Part shown: in pieces, positions 1 through 9,047 of the stretch
Position numbering within the stretch: position 1 is the stretch's first letter
Layout of the letters: the number at the start of each line of letters is the position of its first letter
Assembly: GCA_002966495.1 (NCBI GenBank)
Contig: CP016490.1
Span: 2,418,001-2,482,000, forward strand
DNA from: Halomonas sp. GFAJ-1
Lineage (GTDB): Bacteria > Pseudomonadota > Gammaproteobacteria > Pseudomonadales > Halomonadaceae
Direction of reading: 5' to 3'
DNA length: 64,000 nucleotides
Notes under the pieces: model-generated
Seen by the model: the letters and a program-made list of their open reading frames with translations, nothing else
What the model was told of the DNA's origin: nothing
The model's database searches: none
Translations under genes and position numbers: made by a program

Positions 1-73
1 TATTGATGTAGCACTGTCCAATTCGTTTGGCTTTGGTGGCACCAACGGCTCGCTGCTGTTTACAAAGGTGTAA
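1..73 (+). CDS. fabF: 3-oxoacyl-ACP synthase II, C-terminal end (partial)
   Basis: Only the last 23 codons lie in the window, read from base 2 to a TAA at 71-73. They contain NSFGFGGTNGSL, the characteristic C-terminal motif of beta-ketoacyl-ACP synthases, with the conserved FGFGG loop next to the active site. FabF condenses malonyl-ACP with acyl-ACP in fatty-acid elongation. The next gene is pabC, as in the usual gammaproteobacterial order fabF-pabC-mltG-tmk-holB, which favours FabF over FabB. The 5' part is outside the window. Confidence 0.9.
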   Translation, partial: IDVALSNSFGFGGTNGSLLFTKV

Positions 74-79
74 TGAGCG

Positions 80-886
80 GTGTCTATGCCCCAGGTGCCG
101 TTTGATGACCGTGGGCTAGCGTATGGTGACGGGATATTTGAAACAGTCTTAATGCGCGCCGGTAAGCCAGTGCTTTGGCCTTATCATTACGCGCGCTTGG
201 CACTTGGCTGTACGCGCTTAAATATCCCGTTACCGCCGATCGAACAGCTCCACGCGACTTGGCAAGAAGGTTCTGCTGCTGAGCTTGAAGTGCTTAAGCT
301 AATCCTAACCCGGGGAAGTGGTGGGCGCGGTTACGCACTGCCGGATGTGGCGGCGCCACGGCTGCTCAGTCGGCGAACGCCTTTTGTAGTCAATGCTGAA
401 CGTTGGCAGAAAGGGGTTAGCGTACGCATCTGCCAACTACGCCTTGGCTTCCAACCGCTGCTGGCGGGTATTAAGCACCTCAACCGTTTAGAAAATGTAC
501 TGGCGCGCCAGGAGTGGCGCGACAGTGCGATAGCAGAAGGTCTGCTGGCTGATGCGGACGAAAATGTGGTGGAAGCCACTAGTATGAACGTCTTTTGGCA
601 ACAGGCAGGGGCGCTATTTACTCCATCACTTGAGCGCTGTGGTGTAGCAGGTACTCTGCGTGCCGCGCTATTAGATGAGGGGGTAGTGCGTGAGGCGATA
701 CTGCCGTTAAATGCCTTACCTACTGTAGAGCGTTTATGGGTGGCCAACTCTGTTCAAGGGGTATGGCCAGTTAGAGTGCTGCTTAATGAATCGGGCAGTG
801 AGCTGCGCTCTTGGCCGCTGGCTGAGCATGACCGATTACAAGCTTTGGGGCATCGTTTACTTGGCTATTTGCCCTTATCCCGTTAG
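80..886 (+). CDS. pabC: Aminodeoxychorismate lyase (PabC)
   Basis: A PLP fold-type IV enzyme that converts 4-amino-4-deoxychorismate to p-aminobenzoate and pyruvate for folate synthesis. The N-terminal motif DRGLAYGDGIFET (about residues 10-22) is the family signature, and K132 in the GIKHLNRLENV segment is the expected Schiff-base lysine. The protein is 268 residues, normal for the family. The start is GTG at 80 or ATG at 86; both give a short N terminus because fabF ends only 6 bases upstream, so translation is probably coupled to fabF. The cytoplasmic product works after PabA/PabB. A branched-chain aminotransferase is the main alternative, but the motif and the neighbours favour PabC. Confidence 0.93.
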   Translation: MSMPQVPFDDRGLAYGDGIFETVLMRAGKPVLWPYHYARLALGCTRLNIPLPPIEQLHATWQEGSAAELEVLKLILTRGSGGRGYALPDVAAPRLLSRRTPFVVNAERWQKGVSVRICQLRLGFQPLLAGIKHLNRLENVLARQEWRDSAIAEGLLADADENVVEATSMNVFWQQAGALFTPSLERCGVAGTLRAALLDEGVVREAILPLNALPTVERLWVANSVQGVWPVRVLLNESGSELRSWPLAEHDRLQALGHRLLGYLPLSR

Positions 887-918
887 GTAGAATTTTAAAA
901 AAGAGTCGTTGAGGTGTC

Positions 919-1926
919 ATGGTGAAACGGTTATTAGCCGCAGTGGGAATCTTGGTAGTGCTTGGCGCAGCCGCGGCAGCAGGTGGTTACGTCTATTGGC
1001 AAAGCCGATTAGAGGCGCCATTAACCCTTGATGAACCTACTCTCTACCAAGTGCCAGCAGGCGCCGGTTTTAATCAGGTGGTGGGGGAGCTAGAGGCACA
1101 GGGAATTATTAGTGATGCGTGGGCCTTTCAGCTAATGGCACGAATGGAGCCCGAGCGCGTGCCGCGGCTAAGGGTGGGGGAGTACCAGCTTACGCCGGGC
1201 ATGAGCGGGTTAGAGATGGTCGCGTTATTAGGTAGCAATAACGTTGTGACCTATCCGCTTACCATTCCCGAAGGCTGGACGTTTCGCCAGATGCGTGGTT
1301 TGCTCAGCGTGGCACCTAAGCTAGAGCAGCGCACCGCTGAATTAAGCGATGAAGAGGTGATGTCGCTATTAGGTCGTGAAGGTACCTTTCCCGAAGGCTG
1401 GTTTTTCCCTGACACCTACCGCTACCACCTGGGGATGAGCGATGTTGATATTTTGCGTCAGGCGCTTACTCGCATGGAACGTATCCTAGAAGAGGTATGG
1501 GAGGGTCGTGATGATGACCTTACGATTGATACGCCTTATGAAGCCCTGATTATGGCCTCATTAATTGAGCGTGAGACCGGCGCGCCCGAAGAGCGTCGTG
1601 AAATTGCCGGCGTATTTAAGCGGCGAATGGAGCAAGGAATGCGCCTGCAAACCGACCCCACGATTATTTATGGCATGGGGGAGCGTTATGAGGGACGTAT
1701 TACTCGTGCGGATATACGCGAGGCCACGCCGTATAACACCTACGTGATCGATGGTATGCCACCCACGCCGATCGCAATGCCTGGGCGTGCCGCGCTAGAA
1801 GCCGCGGTTAATCCACTGCCTGGCGAGACGCTCTATTTTGTATCGCGAGGCGATGGTACGCACCATTTCTCCCGCACGCTGCGTGAGCACAATAACGCTG
1901 TTAATCGCTATATCCGTAACCGATGA
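919..1926 (+). CDS. mltG: Endolytic murein transglycosylase MltG
   Basis: An inner-membrane lytic transglycosylase (YceG family) that cleaves nascent glycan strands and so sets their length. The 335-residue protein has one N-terminal membrane anchor (about residues 5-25), a LysM-like region, and the catalytic domain with SLIERETG, where E217 aligns with the catalytic glutamate of E. coli MltG (E218). The QTDPTIIYG and ATPYNTY motifs typical of the family follow. It sits 32 bases after pabC and 63 before tmk, the conserved order. The start ATG at 919 follows a GAGGTG-like ribosome site. Confidence 0.95.
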   Translation: MVKRLLAAVGILVVLGAAAAAGGYVYWQSRLEAPLTLDEPTLYQVPAGAGFNQVVGELEAQGIISDAWAFQLMARMEPERVPRLRVGEYQLTPGMSGLEMVALLGSNNVVTYPLTIPEGWTFRQMRGLLSVAPKLEQRTAELSDEEVMSLLGREGTFPEGWFFPDTYRYHLGMSDVDILRQALTRMERILEEVWEGRDDDLTIDTPYEALIMASLIERETGAPEERREIAGVFKRRMEQGMRLQTDPTIIYGMGERYEGRITRADIREATPYNTYVIDGMPPTPIAMPGRAALEAAVNPLPGETLYFVSRGDGTHHFSRTLREHNNAVNRYIRNR

Positions 1927-1989
1927 TTTTTTGAATACGATTTTATAAGCAGACTATTTTATGGTGTATCTGGCTAGTAAGGGGCTGCA

Positions 1990-2643
1990 ATGACCAAGCG
2001 CGGACGCTTCATCACGCTAGAGGGTGGAGAGGGGGTAGGCAAATCTACCAATGTGGCGTTTGTGGAGGCTTGGCTAAAGGCGCGTGGCGTGGACGTGGTG
2101 CTCACCCGGGAGCCTGGAGGCACGCCGAGGGCCGAGGCGATTCGTGGGCTGCTGCTTGATCCCACGCAAGAAGAGCCACTTAATAGCGACGCTGAGCTAC
2201 TGTTAATGTTTGCTGCCCGAGCCCAGCACTTGGCCCAAAAAATTGTGCCTGCGCTTGAGCGCGGTGCTTGGGTGGTTTGCGACCGGTTCACCGATGCCAC
2301 CTTTGCCTATCAAGGCGGCGGCCGTGGCATTGCCCCTTCTCGCATTGCTCAGTTGGAGCAGTTTGTGCAAAAGGGGCTCTCGCCAGACCTGACACTTTTG
2401 CTGGATATGTCTCCTGCCGCTGCAAAAACGCGCTTAGAAGGGCGGCTACGTGACCAACACACCCAGCGTGACCGCTTTGAGCAAGAGCAGGAAAGTTTTT
2501 TTGAAGCGGTACAGCAGGCCTACCTAAGCCGAGCAGCGGCAGCGCCAGAAAGGTTTGCGATAATCAATGCCGAGCAGGCCCTTGACGACGTGCAGGCAGC
2601 GCTGGCAACAGTGCTGGAAGAGCGGTTAGCGCTATGGCGTTAA
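1990..2643 (+). CDS. tmk: Thymidylate kinase
   Basis: Phosphorylates dTMP to dTDP. The P-loop EGGEGVGKST is at residues 11-20, the DRFTDATFAYQGGGRGI segment carries the family DR(F/Y) motif near residues 96-112, and an Arg-rich LID follows. At 217 residues it is of normal length. The ATG at 1990 lies just after GGGGCTGCA. The gene overlaps holB by 10 bases, so the two are probably translationally coupled. Confidence 0.96.
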   Translation: MTKRGRFITLEGGEGVGKSTNVAFVEAWLKARGVDVVLTREPGGTPRAEAIRGLLLDPTQEEPLNSDAELLLMFAARAQHLAQKIVPALERGAWVVCDRFTDATFAYQGGGRGIAPSRIAQLEQFVQKGLSPDLTLLLDMSPAAAKTRLEGRLRDQHTQRDRFEQEQESFFEAVQQAYLSRAAAAPERFAIINAEQALDDVQAALATVLEERLALWR

Positions 2644-3617
2644 CGGATGTGCTGCCCTGGCACTATGACACCTGGAAGCAGTTCGTTCGCTTAGCGAATG
2701 ATGATCGTATGCCCCATGCATTGCTTATCAGTGGTGCACATGGCGTCGGGAAACAGCAGCTAGCGGACGCCTTAGTGGCGAAAACACTCTGCGCAAAGCC
2801 GACAGAACAAGCCTGCGGCCAGTGCCATAGCTGTGCCATGCTCGCCTCGGGCTATCATCCTGACTTGCTGCGCATCTCTCCTGAAGAGGGTAAGCGGCAG
2901 ATTCGGATTGATCCGATACGTGATGTTAATCGCTTTGTGTCACAAACCGCACAGCAGGGCGGTTACCGGGTGATTGTCATATCCCCCGCTGAAGCGATGA
3001 ACACTGCAGCGGCCAACGCCTTACTTAAAAGTTTGGAAGAGCCGGGTGAAAAAACGCTGTTTATTTTGCTCTCGGACGTACCCTCGCGGACGCTGCCTAC
3101 TATCCGTTCCCGGTGTCAGCAGTGGCCGTTGGCAAGTGTGCCTTTTGAGGCGTGCCAAGGCTGGTTGACCGAGAAGCTGGGAAGCGACGAAGCGCTCTTT
3201 TGGTGGCGAGTATCTGGAGGGTTGCCACTGTTGGCTATAGAGTTGGCAATGCCTGATGAAAGGGCATTGCGCCACCAAATTCACGACTGCTTTGAGCAGT
3301 TGGTGCGCGGCGCAGAACCCGTTTCCGAGGCAGCAAGGCTCGATCGCCAAGCGATAGATGCCATCCTATGGTACGGTATTGCATGGCTTGAAGATCTCAT
3401 TCGATTAGGCCTATCAGGCGAAACCACAGCGCTGCATAACCCTGATTTAGAGCCGCTTTATCGCCAAGCGGTTAAAAACGCCCGTGTACAAGACTGGTTT
3501 CGGCTATTGGATTATGCCCGCGAGCAGCGCCGCCTGCTGGCTGTGGGCGCCAACCCTAACCCACAGCTCGTCCTTGAAGCATGGCTGGTGCGTTGGTCGG
3601 CGCTGTTGCGCTCATAA
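2634..3617 (+). CDS. holB: DNA polymerase III delta' subunit
   Basis: The delta' subunit of the clamp loader, which works with DnaX and HolA to load the sliding clamp. The 327-residue protein has an AAA+ core with a P-loop-like GAHGVGKQ (about residues 34-41) in which the usual Thr/Ser is Gln; delta' does not need ATPase activity, so this is in keeping with its role. A zinc module follows with four cysteines (ACGQCHSC and the preceding Cys), then the SRC motif (SRCQQW) that contacts the neighbouring subunit. The start overlaps the tmk stop. Confidence 0.93.
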   Translation: MALTDVLPWHYDTWKQFVRLANDDRMPHALLISGAHGVGKQQLADALVAKTLCAKPTEQACGQCHSCAMLASGYHPDLLRISPEEGKRQIRIDPIRDVNRFVSQTAQQGGYRVIVISPAEAMNTAAANALLKSLEEPGEKTLFILLSDVPSRTLPTIRSRCQQWPLASVPFEACQGWLTEKLGSDEALFWWRVSGGLPLLAIELAMPDERALRHQIHDCFEQLVRGAEPVSEAARLDRQAIDAILWYGIAWLEDLIRLGLSGETTALHNPDLEPLYRQAVKNARVQDWFRLLDYAREQRRLLAVGANPNPQLVLEAWLVRWSALLRS

Positions 3618-3641
3618 CTCCATTAGCTGCCAAGCGAGGTT

Positions 3642-3980
3642 ATGATGGCTGCTCAAAAAGCTCTCTCTTTGACATTACCCGATGTGCCGACGCTGCTATC
3701 CGCTTATATGCCTTTTCTTGATCGGGGAGGCATTTTTGTGCCCACTAAAACGCCTTATGCCCTTGGCCAAGAAGTATTTTTGTTACTGACGCTGCCTGGG
3801 GAGAGCGAGCGGCTTTCGGTCACCGGGAAAGTGATTTGGGTCTCCCCGGAAGGGGTGAGCGGTCGCCGCATTCCTGGGATTGGTGTGCACTTCAGCCAGC
3901 AGGATTATTCGGTGCGAGATCGCATTGAAACACTCCTGGCAGGCCAGTTAGATAAAGCTCCTCCGTCGTTTACGCTGTGA
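3642..3980 (+). CDS. pilZ: PilZ-domain type IV pilus protein
   Basis: A 112-residue single-domain protein close to Pseudomonas PilZ: AYMPF..GGIFVPT, LGQEVFLLLTLP, VTGKVIWVSP and GIGVHF are recognisable blocks. PilZ of this type supports type IV pilus assembly with PilB and FimX. The c-di-GMP binding motif RxxxR is missing from the N terminus, as in other true PilZ proteins, so it is unlikely to bind the nucleotide itself. ATG codons at 3642 and 3645 are adjacent, and AGCGAGG lies just upstream. It follows holB by 24 bases, the same order as in Pseudomonas. Confidence 0.9.
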   Translation: MMAAQKALSLTLPDVPTLLSAYMPFLDRGGIFVPTKTPYALGQEVFLLLTLPGESERLSVTGKVIWVSPEGVSGRRIPGIGVHFSQQDYSVRDRIETLLAGQLDKAPPSFTL

Positions 3981-4022
3981 ATTGACGTAAGCGACACTTA
4001 TTTATTCAAAAGCGAGACCTGT

Positions 4023-4856
4023 ATGTTTGTTGACTCACACTGCCACCTGGACCGCTTATCTGAGCATACCCATGGCGGCGATATTTCGGCTACCCTAGCG
4101 GCGGCCCGGTCTGCCAATGTCAGCCAGTTTCTCGCTATTTCGGTGACCTTAGAAGAGCTGCCTGGTTTAGCAGCGATTGCCAGAGAGCACCCGGATGTGG
4201 CTATTTCTGCAGGCTTACACCCTCTGCACACCACGCCCAACGAACCGAGCGTTGACGATATTGTTGAGGCCGCTGAACAGTACGGTGCAGTAGCGATAGG
4301 TGAAACTGGGCTTGATTATCACTACCAAGACAGCGTCCCTATTGATATCCAACATGAGCGCTTTAAGCGTCATTTGCTGGCGGCGCGAGAACTGGAGTTG
4401 CCGGTTATTGTTCATACTCGCGATGCCAAACAAGAAACGCTCTCTCTATTGCGCGAGTATAGTAACCCCAAGGTGGGCGGTGTATTACACTGCTTCACAG
4501 AAGATATCGAGATGGCGCGGGAAGCGGTGCGCTTAGGTTTCTATATTTCGTTATCGGGCATTATTACCTTTCGCAATGCCGCCTCGCTTCGCGAACTGGC
4601 GCGACAGTTGCCGCTAGATCGCCTATTGATTGAGACTGATAGCCCCTATTTGGCACCTGTGCCTTATCGTGGAAAGCCCAACGAACCCGCTTGGGTGGTT
4701 GAAGTTGCTGCGTGTATTGCAGAGGCTCGGGGTATCAGCGTAGATGAGGTGGCTATGCAAACCACGGCTAACTTCTATCACTTGTTCCGCGCTGCTGCTC
4801 CAGATGCTCCAGAGAGTGTTAAGCAGGCGTTAGCGCAATCAGGCCTGTTGGTGTAG
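4023..4856 (+). CDS. TatD-family metal-dependent deoxyribonuclease
   Basis: A 277-residue TIM-barrel hydrolase of the TatD/YcfH family. Metal ligands visible are H6 and H8 in DSHCHLD, the Glu in AIGETGLDYHY, the His in PVIVHTRDA, the His in GVLHCFTE and the Asp in LLIETDSPYLAP. The family shows metal-dependent nuclease activity and the cluster position (after pilZ) matches the YcfH branch rather than TatD proper. The ATG at 4023 has a weak upstream site (AGCGAGACC). Confidence 0.93.
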   Translation: MFVDSHCHLDRLSEHTHGGDISATLAAARSANVSQFLAISVTLEELPGLAAIAREHPDVAISAGLHPLHTTPNEPSVDDIVEAAEQYGAVAIGETGLDYHYQDSVPIDIQHERFKRHLLAARELELPVIVHTRDAKQETLSLLREYSNPKVGGVLHCFTEDIEMAREAVRLGFYISLSGIITFRNAASLRELARQLPLDRLLIETDSPYLAPVPYRGKPNEPAWVVEVAACIAEARGISVDEVAMQTTANFYHLFRAAAPDAPESVKQALAQSGLLV

Positions 4857-4883
4857 GTCGTCATTGTCACGAGGTGTGGACGG

Positions 4884-5459
4884 ATGAATATTGATCGACT
4901 GCTACAGCATCAGCCAGGTTCGGCATCCATACCACCCGTTGACGAGTGGCAGCCGGCCCTTTCCGGGGATATCGATATTTTAATTAAGGCCGATGGCACT
5001 TGGCAGCACGAAGGACAGCCTTTTGCCCGAACGGCCATACCACGGTTACTGGCCAGCCTATTGCGGCACGATAGCGACGGCTACTGCCTGGTGACTCCTG
5101 TGGAGCGATGGCGCTTAAAGGTAGAGGATCTGCCGCTGGTCGCGGTAGAAGCGGATTTCCATGATGATGCCTGGTGGTTTACCACGCAGTTTGATGATGT
5201 TGTGCGTTTAGATGACCAGCACCCTATGACGCTGAGTACTACGCCTGAAGGCGAGCAGGTGCCTGAAATTGCTGTGCGCTTTGGGCTTGGCGCTCGCCTG
5301 CACCGTAATGTTTATTACCGTTTAATCGAGCAGGCTACGCCCTGTGTTGTTGCAAACGGCGGGACTCAACTACGTCTGTACAGCGCTGGCAACCCTTACC
5401 TGCTAGGGGAGCTAGCGCAAGAGATCGATGCCGATGATGTACCCAGCGAGGCGCCGTGA
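4884..5459 (+). CDS. DUF1285 domain protein
   Basis: A 191-residue cytoplasmic protein of the DUF1285 family. Recognisable blocks are DIDILIKADGTWQHEGQPF (residues about 30-48), YCLVTPVERWRLKVED and the FGLGARLHRNVYYRLIE region. No catalytic motif is apparent and the function is unknown to me. It starts 27 bases after the TatD gene, behind GAGGTGTGG, and its stop overlaps the start of the following helicase gene by 4 bases, which suggests coupled expression with that helicase. Confidence 0.85.
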   Translation: MNIDRLLQHQPGSASIPPVDEWQPALSGDIDILIKADGTWQHEGQPFARTAIPRLLASLLRHDSDGYCLVTPVERWRLKVEDLPLVAVEADFHDDAWWFTTQFDDVVRLDDQHPMTLSTTPEGEQVPEIAVRFGLGARLHRNVYYRLIEQATPCVVANGGTQLRLYSAGNPYLLGELAQEIDADDVPSEAP

Positions 5460-7666
5460 AGTTAACAGCTGAACAGCAAGCGGTAGTGACTCACAGCAAA
5501 GGGCACGCAAGGGTAGCCGCGGTGGCTGGGGCAGGCAAAACCACCACAATGGCAGCCCGTGTGCTGCATCTCCTGGCTAACGATGTCTCGCCAAAACGCA
5601 TCCTAGTGCTGATGTTTAACCGCTCTGCCCGGGATGATTTTCAGCGCCGCTTATCTAGTATGGCCCCGAAAGGGCAGCCATTACCCGACGTGCGAACCTT
5701 CCATTCATTAGGGCATCGGCTGACACAGAGCCTATGTCGGTGGGGAGCGTTGGCGCCCCGACGTCTGCTCTCTGCCGAGTGGCAGCTGGAAAGGCTGCTT
5801 CGTCAGGCAAGCTTGAACGTACTTAGCGATGCGGTAGAGCGGCGTGATGCGGCCCTTGAGGGGGATCGCTTGGAAGCGCTGGCTCACTTTTGTGGCTTGG
5901 TAAAAGCGGAAATGCTGCCCGCCAACGCGTTATATGATCGCCTGAGCTATGAGCCGGATACCGACTATTTTCCAGCGGCGTTTGACGAGGCCGAGCGACT
6001 ACTGCAAGCCGAAGGGGTGATGACATATGCCGACTTGCTCTATCGACCGCTCCAAACGCTCGAAGCGGATGGTGCTTTACGCCGCCGGGTGGAAGGCTTT
6101 CTAGATCATGTCATCATTGATGAGTACCAGGATATCAATACCGCCCAGCAGCGGCTGCTGGCGGTGTTGGCCGGACAAAGCGCGGATGTAATGGCCGTTG
6201 GCGACGCTAACCAGTGTATATATGAGTGGCGTGGCGCGCGGCCAGACACCATGTTGGAAAACTTTACCGCCACCTTTGGTGCTGCAACCGATTACCCGCT
6301 CTCTACCACCTTCCGGCATGGCCATGCACTAGCGCTAGCCGCTAATCACGCCATCATGCCTAATCTACGCCGTCCTGATCAACTCTGTTTGGCGGACGCT
6401 AATAACCCAGAAACGCGGATATCGGTTGGCCAAGGCAGTCGGTTGCTGCTGGACGCACTGATGGACTGGCAGGCCCAGGGGCGGGCGTTAAGCGAGGCTA
6501 GCCTGCTAGTGCGTAGCTGGGCGCTTTCGGTGCCCTTTCAACTGGCGTTATTGCAGGCTGGCATCCCATTTCGGCTGCTACGGGAAGACCGCTTTGTGTT
6601 TCGGCTGCCGCTGGTGCAAGCGTTGGCGGGTTATTTAAAACTGTCCCGCCGCCCGGAATTGCTGCATGACCCAGCACAGTTGCTGCTGCTTCTTTCACAG
6701 CCAACGCCGTTTGTCGCTCGTGAGCGGCTGCAACAGTTAGCGAATCAGTTGGCCACCACCCAGCGCTGGCCTGAGCGCCACGAGCCAGTGCTAGCAGCGC
6801 TCAAGCCGCTGCAGCGTCGTACCTTAAAAAAGCGCTGGGGGTTGTTATGCGAGCTTCCAAAACTCAGCGCATGGTCGCCCGCAAAGCTACTAAGCCATGT
6901 AGTAGAAACTATCGACGCGGAAAAAACCCTTAAGCGTGCTGCTGCAAGGCGAGATAAAGGCGAGGAGGATGTGCGCTTATTGGATGTGCTCATTGAGCAG
7001 GCAGAGAGCGTGCAAAACCCTGATGCATTTATTGAGCTGCTAGAACGCCCGGTAGAAAACCAAGCGAATGGAGTACTGATTAGTACGGTACATGGCGCAA
7101 AGGGGCTTGAGTGGCCGCTCGTGGCGGTGGCAGCCGTTAATGAGGAGGACTTTCCTCATTACAGCCGCGACAATCCGCTGAACGATGAGCGATTGGAAGA
7201 GGAGCGTCGACTTTTTTACGTGGCCATTACTCGCGCTCAGGAGCAGCTGCTGATGCTTCATGATGGTGGCGTCCACCGGCCAAGCCGTTTTATTGCTGAA
7301 AGTGCTTGGCAGGACAGTATGCGGGTAGCTGGCTGTTTGGCAACGGCTCGCCCGCCAGAGGCTGCTGTTCAGGTCGCTTCACCTGGTTTGGTTAAGCGTT
7401 ATCTGGATCGACTGGACAGAGGGGATATCGAACTGGCGCCCCCGCAGGTGCAGGAGGCGAGTGCTGAGTACCGCGTTAATACGCATTTTTATCCAGGCCA
7501 GCGCCTGCTGCATGCTGTGTTTGGAGAGGGAGAGGTGGCTGCGGTCGAAGGAAACCCGTCAGACCCGGTTATTGATGTGCGCTTTGCCCAGGCTGGTCGT
7601 CGGCGGTTGATTGCTCGCCGTGCACCGATAGAACTATTAGAAGTAGGCTCAGTGCTAGTTAGATAA
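5456..7666 (+). CDS. UvrD/Rep-like superfamily 1 DNA helicase
   Basis: A 736-residue 3'-5' SF1A helicase. Visible motifs: Q-motif region LTAEQQAVV (3-11), Walker A AGAGKTT (24-30), motif Ia region FNRSARDDF, motif II DEYQD (222-226), motif III GDANQCIYEWRGA, motif IV region, motif V STVHGAKGLEW and motif VI VAITRAQEQL. The last 60 residues (PGQRLLHAVFGEGEVAAVEG) resemble the small Tudor-like tail of UvrD. It differs enough from UvrD and Rep to be a third paralogue, so no symbol is given. GTG at 5456 overlaps the DUF1285 stop. Confidence 0.88.
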   Translation: MKLTAEQQAVVTHSKGHARVAAVAGAGKTTTMAARVLHLLANDVSPKRILVLMFNRSARDDFQRRLSSMAPKGQPLPDVRTFHSLGHRLTQSLCRWGALAPRRLLSAEWQLERLLRQASLNVLSDAVERRDAALEGDRLEALAHFCGLVKAEMLPANALYDRLSYEPDTDYFPAAFDEAERLLQAEGVMTYADLLYRPLQTLEADGALRRRVEGFLDHVIIDEYQDINTAQQRLLAVLAGQSADVMAVGDANQCIYEWRGARPDTMLENFTATFGAATDYPLSTTFRHGHALALAANHAIMPNLRRPDQLCLADANNPETRISVGQGSRLLLDALMDWQAQGRALSEASLLVRSWALSVPFQLALLQAGIPFRLLREDRFVFRLPLVQALAGYLKLSRRPELLHDPAQLLLLLSQPTPFVARERLQQLANQLATTQRWPERHEPVLAALKPLQRRTLKKRWGLLCELPKLSAWSPAKLLSHVVETIDAEKTLKRAAARRDKGEEDVRLLDVLIEQAESVQNPDAFIELLERPVENQANGVLISTVHGAKGLEWPLVAVAAVNEEDFPHYSRDNPLNDERLEEERRLFYVAITRAQEQLLMLHDGGVHRPSRFIAESAWQDSMRVAGCLATARPPEAAVQVASPGLVKRYLDRLDRGDIELAPPQVQEASAEYRVNTHFYPGQRLLHAVFGEGEVAAVEGNPSDPVIDVRFAQAGRRRLIARRAPIELLEVGSVLVR

Positions 7667-7670
7667 AAAT

Positions 7671-7703
7671 TAGGTTAATTAGAGGACTGTTTTATTTAAC
7701 CTA
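7671..7703 (+). terminator. AT-rich inverted repeat after the helicase gene, possible terminator
   Basis: Perfect 8-bp arms TAGGTTAA (7671-7678) and TTAACCTA (7696-7703) flank a 17-base loop and are followed by CTTTTATCC. The stem is weak and AT-rich and the T-tract short, so termination is uncertain. Confidence 0.35.
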
Positions 7704-7737
7704 CTTTTATCCGGATGTTTTATACCTCATTAATCAT

Positions 7738-7766
7738 TTGACTTAGGGTAGGCCTGACGATTTAAT
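7738..7766 (+). promoter_or_regulatory. Sigma-70-like promoter for the barrel/PstS-like/GGDEF unit
   Basis: TTGACT at 7738-7743 and TTTAAT at 7761-7766 are 17 bp apart, 41 bases upstream of the ATG at 7807. The -35 is a 5/6 match and the -10 a 4/6 match to consensus. A TATAAT at 7771-7776 is better as a -10 but has no partner at a suitable distance. Confidence 0.45.
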
Positions 7767-7806
7767 GCTTTATAATTAATAGATATTTAATAAGAAGGTA
7801 TTGTGC

Positions 7807-9036
7807 ATGGTTAGGCAAGTTGCTCTGTTTTGCGTTGTTCTCCTCATAGCCTATACCAGCTCCGGAGTTGCTGATGACACTCATCCACGAGTAATATTTA
7901 ATGGTTTTGGTACTTTAGGCGTGGTTCACTCTGACGAGTCCCATGCTGATTATGTGTCTGATATTTTCGCATCAAAAGGTGCCGGATATAGCGATGACTG
8001 GAGCGCACAGGTAGACAGCCGATTAGGGCTTCAGGCTACGCTACACGTAACGCCAAAAATTACCTCTATCGTTCAGGTGGCTAGCGAAAAACGCTATGAT
8101 GGTTCTTACGCACCGGGTATTGAGTGGGCTAACATTCAATATGATTTAACCCCTAATTTTAATTTACGTGTAGGCCGCATGGTGCAAGGTACGTTCATGG
8201 CATCCGAGCATCGTAAAATTAACTATGCCACTCCCTGGGTACGACCGCCGCAAGAGGTGTATCGTTTAATTCCTGTCGCATATTTCGATGGTGTGGATAT
8301 GCGCTATCAATATGCTGCAGGCGAAACTACCAATGAGCTACGTTTGAGCTATGGTGGGGGCAGCGTTGATTACCCAACTGGCAGTATAGATGCCTCCGAT
8401 TCATGGGGGATCTCACATCGCACGCAATGGGGAGCCACCACGCTCTTTGCTAGCTACGGTGAGCTAAAAGTAAGCGTTGATGAGCTTTCCCAGTTTTTCG
8501 ACATTTATCGATCATTTGGCCCCCCAGGAGAGTTAATTGCTAATCGGTATGAGGTTGAGGGAAAGCGGTCCAGTGTGATTAGTCTCGGAGTTGGCTATGA
8601 TCCTGGCCCATGGTTTGTGATGGGAGAGTGGGCACGTTCTACATCGTCATCTGTGTTGGGTGATAATGAGGGCAGCTATCTTACCGCTGGATACCGTATT
8701 GCTAGCTGGACACCCTTTGTAGGTATATCGCGTGCAAGGGTAACTAGTAATACTTCTGAAGAGGGGCTAAATGCAGCGCTTTATCCTTCTCCATTTGCAG
8801 AAGGTGCAGTGCTACTCAATGATATTTTGAATGACGTGCTTGCTAGTGGCATGCAGCAACGAGGCGTGACACTGGGAACACGCTGGGACTTACGGCCGGG
8901 CATGGCGCTTACTGCTCAATATGACTATATCGATATGCGCTCAGATTCGCCAGGCGGGCTCATTAATCAACAACCGAAGTTTGATCCCGGTGGGCATATT
9001 AACCTGTTTAGCCTTGCGCTCGACTTTGTATTTTAA
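7807..9036 (+). CDS. Outer-membrane beta-barrel, porin-like
   Basis: From the ATG at 7807 the product is 409 residues (an in-frame TTG at 7801 adds two). AAGAAGG lies 9 bases upstream of the ATG. A signal peptide is clear (hydrophobic core VALFCVVLLIAYTSSG, likely cut near VADD). The rest alternates short polar and aromatic segments typical of barrel strands (LNVRVGRM-like NLRVGRMVQG, TELRLSYGGG, WFVMGEWARS, LTAQYDYIDM) and the protein ends in Phe (ALDFVF), the usual C-terminal barrel signature. It may be a substrate-conducting porin, but I cannot name a family. It lies 5-11 bases upstream of the PstS-like gene on the same strand and in the same AT-richer stretch, so the two are probably co-transcribed. 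Confidence 0.75.
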   Translation: MVRQVALFCVVLLIAYTSSGVADDTHPRVIFNGFGTLGVVHSDESHADYVSDIFASKGAGYSDDWSAQVDSRLGLQATLHVTPKITSIVQVASEKRYDGSYAPGIEWANIQYDLTPNFNLRVGRMVQGTFMASEHRKINYATPWVRPPQEVYRLIPVAYFDGVDMRYQYAAGETTNELRLSYGGGSVDYPTGSIDASDSWGISHRTQWGATTLFASYGELKVSVDELSQFFDIYRSFGPPGELIANRYEVEGKRSSVISLGVGYDPGPWFVMGEWARSTSSSVLGDNEGSYLTAGYRIASWTPFVGISRARVTSNTSEEGLNAALYPSPFAEGAVLLNDILNDVLASGMQQRGVTLGTRWDLRPGMALTAQYDYIDMRSDSPGGLINQQPKFDPGGHINLFSLALDFVF

Positions 9037-9047
9037 GGAGAGTGGCA

